From contig JAJOZX010009462.1 in assembly GCA_023014485.1 (NCBI GenBank), forward strand, positions 89,389 to 153,388: DNA of 64,000 nucleotides, given 5' to 3'. The position numbers and the translations under genes were made by a program. The DNA comes from Bathynomus jamesi. Lineage: Eukaryota; Arthropoda; Malacostraca; Isopoda; Cirolanidae. A model generated the notes under the pieces. That model was not told where the DNA came from and did no database searches. It saw only the letters and a list, made by a program, of their open reading frames with translations. Position 1 is the stretch's first letter. Each line of letters begins with the position of its first letter. This document shows positions 55,136 to 63,966 of this stretch, one piece after another.

Positions 55136-55344
55136 GTGGGCGAAAGGGTTCGAAACCTCGATAGGGGGGGGGGGATTCCTATCACCTAACGTACGCGGCC
55201 TAGCTCCACCCTTAACCTCTCTAAATCCCTCGCTATCTACTACTCTCGGACTACGTTGAAGATTTGAATGGGGAAGAAATCTCGGGGGGGGGGGGTTTTA
55301 CGACGAGGAACTTCAGAAAGTGGCAATTAATTTAGAAAAAATGT

Positions 55345-55472
55345 GCTTAGAATTGAGAAAATTTTAGCAACCAAAGGTATAGGAAAGAGAAAAATGTACC
55401 TGGTGAAGTGGCTAGGTTACCCAGAAAGCTTCAATACCTATATAAAAGCTGATGCAGTCATGAAGCTTAATT
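55345..55472 (+). pseudogene. Chromodomain at C-terminus of Polinton integrase
   Basis: Plus-strand codons from about 55,350 read IEKILATKGIGKRKMYLVKW, then LGYPESFNTYIKADAVMKLN and a stop at 55,470-55,472. The YLVKW.GYP..fNTy motif with flanking strands is a chromodomain, which in chromoviral and Polinton integrases directs insertion through histone binding. It matches where the integrase should end, immediately before the minor capsid gene (55,483), and shows that the LINE at 51.6-55.3 kb split the integrase. The second aromatic-cage position is Trp and the last is Tyr. Confidence 0.88.
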
Positions 55473-55482
55473 AGTATGCAGC

Positions 55483-56350
55483 ATGGCTCCCAACCATTTC
55501 TACGTCACGCTCCCGTCCTCATCATCCCTGTCTGAACACCCTAACAACACACTAGCCAATTTTGTAACAGAACTCCATGGTCCCATTGAATTGGGCCGTG
55601 ATTCGTATGAGGTGGGGATATATGAAATTCAGCTGGATACCGTCTTTTTAAATATTGATTATAAAGATGCCGTTTTTACAATTCTTAGAAACTGTGATGA
55701 GTGTGCAAAAGCTGGGGTAACTCGGGATGAAACTATACGTATCGCCCGGGCTAAGGTCGCACAGTTTTTCAGTACAACTGTGACACTAGGACCGGGCCGC
55801 TATGGTTCGGTTGAGGATGTTGTGAGAGACTTAAGCATGTTTAAAAAACTCACGCCTTACGAATGATTTGATATACGAATTCCTAAACAGAGGAGGCACT
55901 GCACATACTCTAATGCTAAAATCAAAGGTTAACAGAAATCTTAAAGACGGAAGAGTGTTCAAAATTATAACCGAGGGGCGTTATCGAGCAGCCTTCCAAA
56001 GAGACACCTTTCACGAGGCACCGGATGACTTGTCCAACTTAGTGTATCAGCTGAAGATGGAGAAATTGGATGTAAGCTCTCAGCCTCCAGACATGTGCTA
56101 TATTTATAGCAATATAGTGGAGCACCAATTTTTTGGGGACACCCAGACCCGCCTGCTGCGCATTGCACACATCCCCAACCATAGAGGCCGGAGTTTGAGT
56201 ATTATATATGACAGACCCCATTATGTGATGGTCTCAACTAATCTAATAACTAATATCTCAATATATATAAGAACGGTAGAGGGTAAAAATTTCCCATTCG
56301 GTGACGGGAGTTTAACAGTGAAGCTACACTTTCGACGCACTGAGTTATAA
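55483..56350 (+). pseudogene. Polinton minor capsid protein (penton-like), one frameshift
   Basis: Frame 55,483-55,866 begins MAPNHFYVTLPSSSSLSEHP, then NNTLANFVTELHGPIELGRD and YEVGIYEIQLDT. Frame 55,868-56,350 continues with LKSKVNRNLKDGRVFKI, MCYIYSNIVEHQFFGDTQTR, LLRIAHIP, ISIYIRTVEGKNFPFGDGSL and ends TVKLHFRRTEL. The nNTla.F.t.L....l...yEVGi.Ei start and the I.iYirt.eG..fpFg.G...v.LhFRr end are the hallmark of Polinton penton (single jelly-roll) proteins. The break is at about 55,866. Total length about 290 aa is somewhat below the usual. It forms capsid vertices. Confidence 0.9.
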
Positions 56351-56787
56351 TGTCCAGAAAACCATTCATGGTATACCGAGGGGTGAGATGCCAGCCTGGT
56401 AGTGGACTTGGGTCCATTTTTTCATCCATACTGCGCACAGCTGTACCACTGCTGAAGAGGGGGGGGGGCCAGGTACCTTGGGAGGAAGGCGTTACAAACA
56501 GGTTTTAACGCGGCAGAGGAAATGCTCGCGGGAACTAAACCTAAAGAAGCTCTAAAAAACATTTAAAACGTACACGGGATGAAATCATCAAAGATGCGAA
56601 GAGAAAAATGCGTGGCGGAGGAAAGAAGAGAATTGATAGGAAGAAGAAGGGGGTGCCAACACGTAGCGTAAAGAAGAAGAGAACTGTTAGGAAGAAGAAG
56701 GGGTCCCGTGGTATTAAACGTGAAAGGGTGCCAAAAAAGAAGTGTTCTAAGTGTATGAGAACTATGACCGATCATTTTTTTAACTGA
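56350..56787 (+). pseudogene. Basic glycine-rich (pX/pVI-like) Polinton protein, frameshifted
   Basis: ATG at 56,350 follows the minor capsid stop directly. N-terminus: MVYRGVRCQPGSGLGSIFSS, then ILRTAVPLL and a G10 run at 56,459-56,468 where the frame breaks. A shifted frame gives LQTGFNAAEEMLAG. A third, near an A-run at 56,545, gives KRTRDEIIKDAKRKMRGGGK and a Lys/Arg-rich tail ending MTDHFFN. The yrG...QpGsGlGsif ... GGGkkR layout resembles the adenovirus pX/pVI-like small proteins of adintoviruses. Predicted role: DNA condensation or membrane disruption in the virion; the assignment is by layout only. Confidence 0.65.
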
Positions 56788-56866
56788 TATAAACTGAGGA
56801 CGCTACTCTCACGAATCATAGATTGACTGATACTCGTCGGGGGAGGTGGCACTGTTTCTAACTCAC

Positions 56867-58169
56867 CATGGCACGTTTCATTCATCCTTGCAGTTCACAG
56901 TGCTGTAAATCGGAGCTATCCCTCTTTGAGATACCTCCAACTCAAGTTTCTATTGAGCACAGTGACTATTACAATTAACCCTTTAAACACAATTAGTTCA
57001 CCCAGTGCCCCTATAGAATTCGTGATACCCAGTTCAGGCCCTTACTTTTTTGATCCGGGCTGTATGGACATGTATACTAAACTACGCATAGCTCATTCTT
57101 TTGGAACGGATTGCGATGATAATTATGTTGCATATCCCGAAACAAACTTTCTGCACACCATATTCAGCCAGTGTGACGTATATTTAAATCAGACTAACAT
57201 CTCAGCAGGCATGGGGTACTACCACCTACGAGCATATCTGGAAAATGTCCTCAACTTTTCTAAAGAAGCGAAGGATACCTTTTTATCTGCCGAGGGGTAT
57301 TACCACACTAAAGATGAGGGCAGTATAAAGGATAAATTTAAAAATTCTAAAAAAAAAGATATATGAATATTTTGGACGCCTGCACACGGACTTTACATTC
57401 CAGGAGAAGTTGCTTATGAACGGGGTAGATATGAAATTGAAGCTTACCCGCACGAGCCCTGAGATCTGTATAAATCTGGGCGCTGACCAAGAAGGCGCGA
57501 AACCTGTTGTGATCCACATCATGGACGCATATTTGCGTATACTCCGAGTGAAACTAAGTCCCGCGAAACATATAGAAATTGAGAAAGAACTGGTACACAC
57601 CACAGTGAAATACCCAATTAACAGGGTACAGATCAAACTGTGCACGATTCCCACAGGATTGGCATCGCATCGAAACATAGAAAACATCGCTCTTGGAGTA
57701 CTGCCTAAAAGAATTTTAATTGGAATGCAAGACCACGCTTCGATGAATGGGGATTATAAAAAGAGTGCCTTGAAGTTTGAAAATTTTGGGCTTAAAAATA
57801 TTACTTTATATATCAATGGCGTCGCATGGGTGGGACAATGAATATGGACTACTCGTCAGATGCTGTGTTCCTGCTCTGTGCGAGAGCATACAGCAGTTTA
57901 GCCCATAACACAGGTGTGTGTGTGATGAACTTGGAATCGGCCTAACACAGAAAGAATTTGTGGAACAGTTTAATATTTACTCATTTGACGTTACGCCTGA
58001 CTTGACTGCCGGCATAAGCACCCATTTAAACCCGCAGCAGACCGGTGCGATTTCAGTGCGTTTGGATTTCGCCAAGCCTACAGACGCGCCTATTAGTGTA
58101 CTAATGTATCTACAAACACAGTCCCTAATAGAAGTAGACAGATTTAGGAACATAAGCACAGATTTTTAA
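56867..58169 (+). pseudogene. Polinton major capsid protein (double jelly-roll), frameshifted
   Basis: Start ATG at 56,867: MARFIHPCSSQCCKSELSLF, then EIPPTQVSIEHS, a typical Polinton MCP N-terminus, with a stop at about 56,957. A shifted frame holds PIEFVIPSSGPYFFDPGCMD, LHTIFSQCDVYLNQTNISAG, YYHLRAYLENVLNFSKEAKD. The frame breaks again at an A9 run (57,349-57,357). Frame 57,410-57,841 has KLKLTRTSPEICINLGADQE and RVQIKLCTIPTG. After a break near 57,841 the last frame has FNIYSFDVTPDLTAG and ALV-like terminal strands ending FRNISTDF. At least four breaks. It builds the icosahedral shell. The jelly-roll content is inferred from family motifs. Confidence 0.93.
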
Positions 58170-58170
58170 A

Positions 58171-58647
58171 ATGGATGCAAATACACTCCAGATAGTTATG
58201 AAAAGTGACTGTTTCGCGCGTTCCAAATTTATCGAGGTTTTTGGAAAGAATGAAATAATGAAGCCGCCCCGCCGCACGGGGCAATCGTTAACACCGACAT
58301 TGTGGGTGGCGAAGGAATTCACTGGTTTGCGATTTATTTTAAAACTAAGGAAAGAATGTATTACTTCGATTCACTCGGACCCCCCATGGCATGACTCGAC
58401 AATCGTAAATTTTATCGTGCAATTACGTGTGCCTGAGATAATTTGGGCCCCATATCAACTTCAAAGCTTTTATACCGAAACATGTGGGTTATATTGTGTC
58501 TTGTTTCTCATACACATGTCGCGCGGGAAGGGATTTATGAATTTTTTAAAATTATTCGATTTGTGTGACACAAATATGAACGATAAATATGTATGCAGAC
58601 AGATAAAAAAAAAATTCCCACATGTTGCAACCCCCTGTAATTTGTAA
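58171..58647 (+). pseudogene. Adenain-like maturation cysteine protease, two frameshifts
   Basis: The 158-codon frame starts at 58,171 (ATG). Its C-terminal half carries YQLQSFYTETCGLYCVLFLI, with the catalytic Cys codon at 58,483-58,485 and the preceding Gln of the oxyanion site. The catalytic His-Trp lies in a different frame (His codon 58,320-58,322, followed by Trp), together with the YYFDSLG segment. So coding slips out of frame before about 58,285 and back after about 58,395. His, Asp and Cys are all still present in the DNA. In adenoviruses and adintoviruses this enzyme cleaves capsid and core proteins during virion maturation. Confidence 0.9.
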
Positions 58648-58720
58648 GTTCTATATTGTGTAAATCTGCATATACATTTGTAACAATTAAGAATTGGGCG
58701 CTGCCCCTTTTTGTACATGC

Positions 58721-58726
58721 TTAATA
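58721..58726 (+). terminator. Polyadenylation signal of the rightward block
   Basis: AATAAA about 75 bp after the protease stop, the first such signal on this strand downstream of the capsid genes. Plausible 3' end for the rightward transcripts. Confidence 0.5.
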
Positions 58727-58770
58727 AATGAAAATATGTTACGTTTTGTTAATATCCCAAAAATACTTAC

Positions 58771-58891
58771 ATAATCTCTGCGACGACAGCGCATTCGGTT
58801 GAGCGGTTGTGTACCAATACCACGACATCTGACTCGCAGCGTCACCCTTTCTCCAAAAGTGTTTATAATTTCCTCTAACTCCGTATCACTC
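58771..58891 (-). CDS. Candidate spliced exon (copy 1) of an unknown gene
   Basis: On the minus strand a pyrimidine-rich TTTATTTTTACAG acceptor precedes the exon and GTAAGT follows it (intron from 58,770). The frame reads SDTELEEIINTFGERVTLRV. It matches exon 62,597-62,740 (TATELDRVINTFGER) in sequence, splice phase at the 5' edge and acceptor/donor placement. The 121-bp length against 144 bp and a change of frame after GER suggest a small internal deletion. I recognise no family. It sits about 120 bp beyond the Polinton protease. Confidence 0.5.
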
Positions 58892-58981
58892 CTGTAAAAA
58901 TAAAGAAAAATTACTTTTAAAAACGAATGCACTTCTTAAAAGTTTAATATTTCTAAAAACCTAGCTGTACAAGAAATATAA

Positions 58982-58986
58982 ACATA

Positions 58987-59025
<39 letters not shown>
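58982..59025. repeat. (TA)n microsatellite
   Basis: Uninterrupted TA tract immediately before the first LTR-like unit. Confidence 0.95.
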
Positions 59026-59029
<4 letters not shown>

Positions 59030-61390
59030 AAACACAGACCGTGCATGGAACAAGGAACTCTTCTGGGAAAATTAAATCCACTATAGTCCGAATAAGTAAT
59101 GGTAAATGACAAATACCATAGTTTTTTTCCTTTTTCATGATTTTAGCCCGACGTGGGCAACGGGTCTCTCGCAAAGAGATCCCATAAATATAGCTTCCCT
59201 CACCAGCTATCTGCAAAGCAGACAGGATCCAGCTTTGGGACGTGGATCTAGGGTTTAAAGCAAACCTAGATCCCTACACTCAGAACCTCTATATAAGTAA
59301 AAGACTCGTTGCATTCACGTCGTGTTGAATAAATCAAAGAAAAAGGGGGTAACTATTGTATTTTTAGCCAAAAAAACCAAAACTTAAACCTCAACCGGGA
59401 CATTGAGCGTCCACTTTTCAAGGCACGAAACACGTCCGTTTAGTATACACAAACTCAGAATGGTTCCCTGAGAACATTATATGTTAAACACAGACCGTGC
59501 ATGGAACAAGGAACTCTTCTGGGAAAATTAAATCCACTATAGTCCGAATAAGTAATGGTAAATGACAAATACCATAGTTTTTTTCCTTTTTCATGATTTT
59601 AGCCCGACGTGGGCAACGGGTCTCTCGCAAAGAGATCCCATAAATATAGCTTCCCTCACCAGCTATCTGCAAAGCAGATTTATTCAACACGACGTGAATG
59701 CAACGAGTCTTTTACTTATATAGAGGTTCTGAGTGTAGGGATCTAGGTTTGCTTTAAACCCTAGATCCACGTCCCAAAGCTGGATCCTGTCTGCTTTGCA
59801 GATAGCTGGTGAGGGAAGCTATATTTATGGGATCTCTTTGCGAGAGACCCGTTGCCCACGTCGGGCTAAAATCATGAAAAAGGAAAAAAAACTATGGTAT
59901 TTGTCATTTACCATTACTTATTCGGACTATAGTGGATTTAATTTTCCCAGAAGAGTTCCTTGTTCCATGCACGGTCTGTGTTTAACATATAATGTTCTCA
60001 GGGAACCATTCTGAGTTTGTGTATACTAAACGGACGTGTTTCGTGCCTTGAAAAGTGGACGCTCAATGTCCCGGTTGAGGTTTAAGTTTTGGTTTTTTTG
60101 GCTAAAAATACAATAGTTACCCCCTTTTTCTTTGATTTATTCAACACGACGTGAATGCAACGAGTCTTTTACTTATATAGAGGTTCTGAGTGTAGGGATC
60201 TAGGTTTGCTTTAAACCCTAGATCCACGTCCCAAAGCTGGATCCTGTCTGCTTTGCAGATAGCTGGTGAGGGAAGCTATATTTATGGGATCTTTGCGAGA
60301 GACCCGTTGCCCACGTCGGGCTAAAATCATGAAAAAGGAAAAAAACTATGGTATTTGTCATTTACCATTACTTATTCGGACTATAGTGGATTTAATTTTC
60401 CCAGAAGAGTTCCTTGTTCCATGCACGGTCTGTGTTTAACATATAATGTTCTCAGGGAACCATTCTGAGTTTGTGTATACTAAACGGACGTGTTTCGTGC
60501 CTTGAAAAGTGGACGCTCAATGTCCCGGTTGAGGTTTAAGTTTTGGTTTTTTTGGCTAAAAATACAATAGTTACCCCCTTTTTCTTTGATTTATTCAACA
60601 CGACGTGAATGCAACGAGTCTTTTACTTATATAGAGGTTCTGAGTGTAGGGATCTAGGTTTGCTTTAAACCCTAGATCCACGTCCCAAAGCTGGATCCTG
60701 TCTGCTTTGCAGATAGCTGGTGAGGGAAGCTATATTTATGGGATCTCTTTGCGAGAGACCCGTTGCCCACGTCGGGCTAAAATCATGAAAAAGGAAAAAA
60801 ACTATGGTATTTGTCATTTACCATTACTTATTCGGACTATAGTGGATTTAATTTTCCCAGAAGAGTTCCTTGTTCCATGCACGGTCTGTGTTTAACATAT
60901 AATGTTCTCAGGGAACCATTCTGAGTTTGTGTATACTAAACGGACGTGTTTCGTGCCTTGAAAAGTGGACGCTCAATGTCCCGGTTGAGGTTTAAGTTTT
61001 GGTTTTTTTGGCTAAAAATACAATAGTTACCCCCTTTTTCTTTGATTTATTCAACACGACGTGAATGCAACGAGTCTTTTACTTATATAGAGGTTCTGAG
61101 TGTAGGGATCTAGGTTTGCTTTAAACCCTAGATCCACGTCCCAAAGCTGGATCCTGTCTGCTTTGCAGATAGCTGGTGAGGGAAGCTATATTTATGGGAT
61201 CTCTTTGCGAGAGACCCGTTGCCCACGTCGGGCTAAAATCATGAAAAAGGAAAAAAACTATGGTATTTGTCATTTACCATTACTTATTCGGACTATAGTG
61301 GATTTAATTTTCCCAGAAGAGTTCCTTGTTCCATGCACGGTCTGTGTTTAACATATAATGTTCTCAGGGAACCATTCTGAGTTTGTGTAT
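59026..61390. repeat. Array of ~451-bp LTR-like units with one head-to-head inversion
   Basis: Units begin TGTTCTCAGG and end TTTAACA (plus orientation) and are joined by a constant 5-bp spacer TATAA. Reverse-oriented units: 59,026-59,476 and 59,482-59,678 (truncated). Forward units: 59,679-59,987 (truncated), 59,993-60,441, 60,447-60,897, 60,903-61,353 and a stub to 61,390. The flip at 59,678/59,679 gives arms of about 650 bp around a spacer of about 110 bp. Each unit reads, on its own minus strand, TATATAAG then AATAAA about 35 bp later, plus internal hairpins (GGATCTAGGTTT and its complement). Units differ by only a few bases. Confidence 0.88.
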
Positions 61391-61403
61391 ATATATATAT
61401 ATA

Positions 61404-62301
61404 CAGGGCGTCCCAAAAAAATGTATACACACTTTAAATAATTATAAAGGCAGTGTTTATTAAAATACATTTCATTTTCAAAATGTAATAGAATCTACAG
61501 ACATTATTTAATTGTTTTGTCAACGCCTGTTTTCAAACTGACGTCCGTTCTGGTCCAGGCACTGCTGATAACGCGAAGCAATGGAATCGCAAACATCACG
61601 AAACATTTCGTTTGGTATTTGTGTGCATTCTCGTTCAATGGCTGCTCTCAATTCAGCGACTGTTGCAGGTTTTATAGCGTAGACTTTGTCTTTTAAGTAT
61701 CCCCATAAAAAAGTCTAGTGGTGTGAGGTCTGGTGAACGCGGAGGGTATTCTACGACACCCCTTCGTCCAATCCACATCGTGCCAAGTACCACTCGCAAT
61801 ACTCCACTCTTCGGTCCGGATCAACTTCATTAATAGCATGGACTAATCTTGGAATGTAACTTTTCCATTGACAGCGCTTCAAAATGCGTTGGACAGACGA
61901 TTCTGAGATTCCTACCTCACGACTCGCTTGCCGCACAGATTTTCTTGGACTTTGGTGATACGTTTCCAGTACTCTTTCTTGCTTTGTGGGGCTTGTCGAT
62001 GTCCGTGGTCTTCCGGAACGCTTCTTGTGGACATTCTGAACAGTTCCATCGGCTTCAAACTTATCTCTAATTCGAGTGATGGTAAGTCGCGTTGGTGGAT
62101 CTGTTTGAAACTCCCTCCTAAACTGTCTTTGCACTTCAACTGCGTTTTCACACTTCCAGTAGCATTTTAGAATGAATTTCCTTTGTTCAAAGCTTAGTCT
62201 GACTGCCATTATTAATTCTAATGGGTTTAACTTGGAAAGAAAGAAACATCAATTGAGCTATCAGCTGTTAAAGTGTGTATACATTTTTTTGGGACGCCCT
62301 G
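61404..62301 (-). mobile_element. Mariner-type element lacking catalytic core
   Basis: Perfect termini CAGGGCGTCCCAAAAAAATG and its complement with TA flanks inside TA repeats. At 898 bp it retains the N-terminal DNA-binding region and the extreme C-terminus of the transposase. Confidence 0.95.
61520..62209 (-). pseudogene. Mariner/IS630-type transposase, internal deletion
   Basis: Frame 62,209-61,751 begins [20 protein letters not shown] and has two HTH motifs ([33 protein letters not shown]) with the hinge KRSGRPRT between. It then passes from the start of the catalytic domain ([13 protein letters not shown]) directly into the WIGRRG..EYPPRSPDLTPLDF-like region near 61,740-61,700 by a deletion. 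The first and second catalytic Asp motifs are absent. Remaining C-terminal codons run to about 61,520. It could still bind its termini. Confidence 0.88.
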
Positions 62302-62596
62302 TATATATATCCAGAAATAACGATGAAGGATGTAGAGAATATTTGAAAATGTTTTGCAATTATGGGTTCTTTATAAGATAATTCCGATTGAAGCGATATA
62401 TGTATATATATAGGTCGTGAATAAGGCCTAAACTACTTTCAAAACGTGTTGGTAGTGGCTCTTATAAAGCTAATTAATAGTGAGTGACTGGCAGTTATAT
62501 TATAACGAGAAAGAGCCGGTTAAATCAATGAGCATAATTTACCTTGTAGAAAAGTCTACCTACTTTAAAAATACTATACGGGGTCAAAACACTCAC
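62302..62596. other. Unassigned sequence
   Basis: TA microsatellites at 62,302-62,310 and 62,396-62,412, and a possible short exon-like CTACAAG|GTAAAT on the minus strand near 62,543 that I cannot support further. Confidence 0.25.
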
Positions 62597-62740
62597 ATTA
62601 GCTCGTCTGCAAATTCGGGTTCGCTTGGCTGACTGTGATTCAATACTGTAACCTCTGCATCGCTGGGCGGACTGTTCGGCGAAGCACTCGTTCTCCTTTC
62701 GCCGAAAGTGTTTATAACACGGTCTAACTCCGTGGCGGTC
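62597..62740 (-). CDS. Candidate spliced exon (copy 2) of an unknown gene
   Basis: Minus strand: acceptor TTTTAATTACAG at 62,741 and donor GTGAGT starting at 62,596. The 144-bp exon, a multiple of three, reads TATELDRVINTFGERRTSAS, then PNSPPSDAEVTVLNHSQPSE and PEFADEL. It is Pro/Ser-rich and acidic after a short conserved helix. It pairs with the exon at 58,771-58,891. No domain is recognised. Both lie next to TA microsatellites. Confidence 0.55.
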
Positions 62741-62788
62741 CTGTAATTAAAATAATTGTCATGAAATCGAGGCAATTAAAAGTGATGG

Positions 62789-63000
62789 CTACCGTATATA
62801 TATATATATATATATATGGCTCATGATTAAGCACGTTTTTCAAAACACTTTTATTGCAAATTAGTAAAATCCTACTGTAGCACCGTATTATCGTAAAATA
62901 ATCTTAAACTCCAACATTCATATATATATATATTATAATATTAATATATTATATATATATATATATATAGTATACTGCTACAAAGCGATGTTGCACAGAT
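62789..63000. repeat. TA microsatellites
   Basis: TA tracts at 62,794-62,817, 62,922-62,935 and 62,948-62,970, with little else. Confidence 0.9.
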
Positions 63001-63128
63001 GTTGCAATATATACAAATGGTGATATAATAACGATGGAGACGACGGATAGTTAAACACAACGAGAATAATTTTCAGGAAATTTATAACAAAAGGAAAATT
63101 AGACTGGTAATTATAAACGGGATGATTA

Positions 63129-63966
63129 CAGACTCAAACTGGACCGACGGTCCCGGTCACGGTCCTTCTGAAGATAGGACCTAGGAACGACTCGGTCCTC
63201 GGTCCTCATATATAATATAAGTGAAAAATTTGATTAAAATGAAAAATGAAATTAAAGACACCGGAAATCTTAATTTTATTAACGTAAATTATAATTAATA
63301 CAATACATAAATGATGAAAAAAGTTATTAAGTTAAATGCTTGAGTTTCCCTTCAAGAAGACTAGCATTTCAAAATGGCTGTCACTGAGCCCTGACCTTTT
63401 CGGCTTGAGGACGCCCTTCCCCAAAGAGAAGAGCCTCTCCACGGCGGCACTGGATGGGATAGGCGTGTTAAAACTGATGAACAAGTCGCTTGAGGTTGTT
63501 TTGGCTCTTGTGCTTGTCGAGAGGATGTTCTTGTTCGGCAGGCACAGCAAGCACTTGTACTCCAGGTTCTGCTCACCCTTGGGGCCCAGGTATTCAAAGT
63601 ATTTGTCCAGGTACGGCCAGGATTGCTGGGTTCAGTTCTTCGCTAGGAGCTCCAGTTGCTTGACTTGAAGTTGAAGCACTAAATCAGTAGATCTTCGTCT
63701 CCTCCAGGTATTGAAACAAGTTTCAGTTCAGTCTCACTCTCTTTCTGAGTCTTCTGGGAAGAAACGATCCATCTTCTTTAGAACTTCAAATAATCACTAA
63801 ACACACTAAAATCACTAAAAAAAGACCGTCCGGACCGGACCGTCCGGAATTGATTAAAAATGGACCGTCGCTCCTCATTCGGTCCTCAATGAGAAAAGGA
63901 CCGACTTTCCCGCTCACGGTCATTAAAAAGGACCGAGTTCCTGGAATTCGGTCCTGCCCACCTCTG
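63129..63966 (-). mobile_element. Deleted hAT element
   Basis: The right end, inverted, is CAGAGGTGGGCAGGACCGAA, a known style of hAT end. The left end CAGACTCAAACTGGACCGAC matches loosely. Subterminal GGACCGnnnTCC motifs occur densely at both ends. A target duplication is not readable because the right flank is a TA microsatellite. It carries a fused N- and C-terminal transposase fragment. Confidence 0.75.
63332..63780 (-). pseudogene. hAT transposase: BED finger fused to dimerisation domain
   Basis: Codons from about 63,620 read FEYLGPKGEQNLEYKCLLCL, then PNKNILSTSTRAKTTS, the first half of a BED zinc finger. This passes without a break into SFNTPIPSSAAVERLFSLGK and KPKRSGLSDSHFEMLVFLKG, the hAT dimerisation domain. 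The whole catalytic region (normally about 400 residues) is deleted. A stop lies upstream near 63,630. The product could at best dimerise with an active transposase. Confidence 0.82.

Larger units (their letters stand above)
51605..55300 (-). mobile_element. CR1-type LINE inserted in the Polinton integrase
   Basis: A poly(T) run at 51,609-51,626 marks the 3' poly(A) end on the minus strand. Coding blocks run from an ORF1-like esterase (55,135-54,665) through an endonuclease (54,556-53,468) to an RT (53,398-51,842). The 5' end is near 55,290, at a G-rich sequence with G8-G10 runs. The element separates the integrase's SH3-like part (51,120) from its chromodomain (55,350). I could not read a target duplication. 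Confidence 0.85.
42100..58740. mobile_element. Polinton/Maverick (adintovirus-like) virus-like transposon, decayed
   Basis: The gene set is diagnostic: protein-primed family B DNA polymerase, A32-type packaging ATPase, retroviral-type integrase with chromodomain, penton-like minor capsid, hexon-like double-jelly-roll major capsid and adenain-like protease. Early-type genes read leftward and morphogenesis genes rightward from a shared 88-bp intergenic region at 48,970-49,057. After removing the 3.7-kb LINE, the element is about 13 kb, at the short end of the usual 15-25 kb. I could not find the long terminal inverted repeats, so the edges are approximate. Confidence 0.93.

Noticed and set aside
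58500..58760. Right terminal inverted repeat of the Polinton
   Set aside because: Sequence after the protease has no match to the left side by eye; a dot plot would be needed.
59780..59860. Hammerhead ribozyme core in the repeat unit
   Set aside because: AGCTGGTGAGGGAAGCT resembles CTGATGAG...GAAA only partly; the conserved core bases are not all present.
59028..61351. Repeated 62-72-codon open frames as a gene family
   Set aside because: They are the same stretch of the LTR-like unit read repeatedly, without start context or protein features, and one copy is frame-changed by a 2-bp deletion.
59026..61390. CRISPR-like regular repeats
   Set aside because: Units are about 451 bp with 5-bp spacers in eukaryotic DNA; they look like LTRs, not CRISPR repeats with unique spacers.
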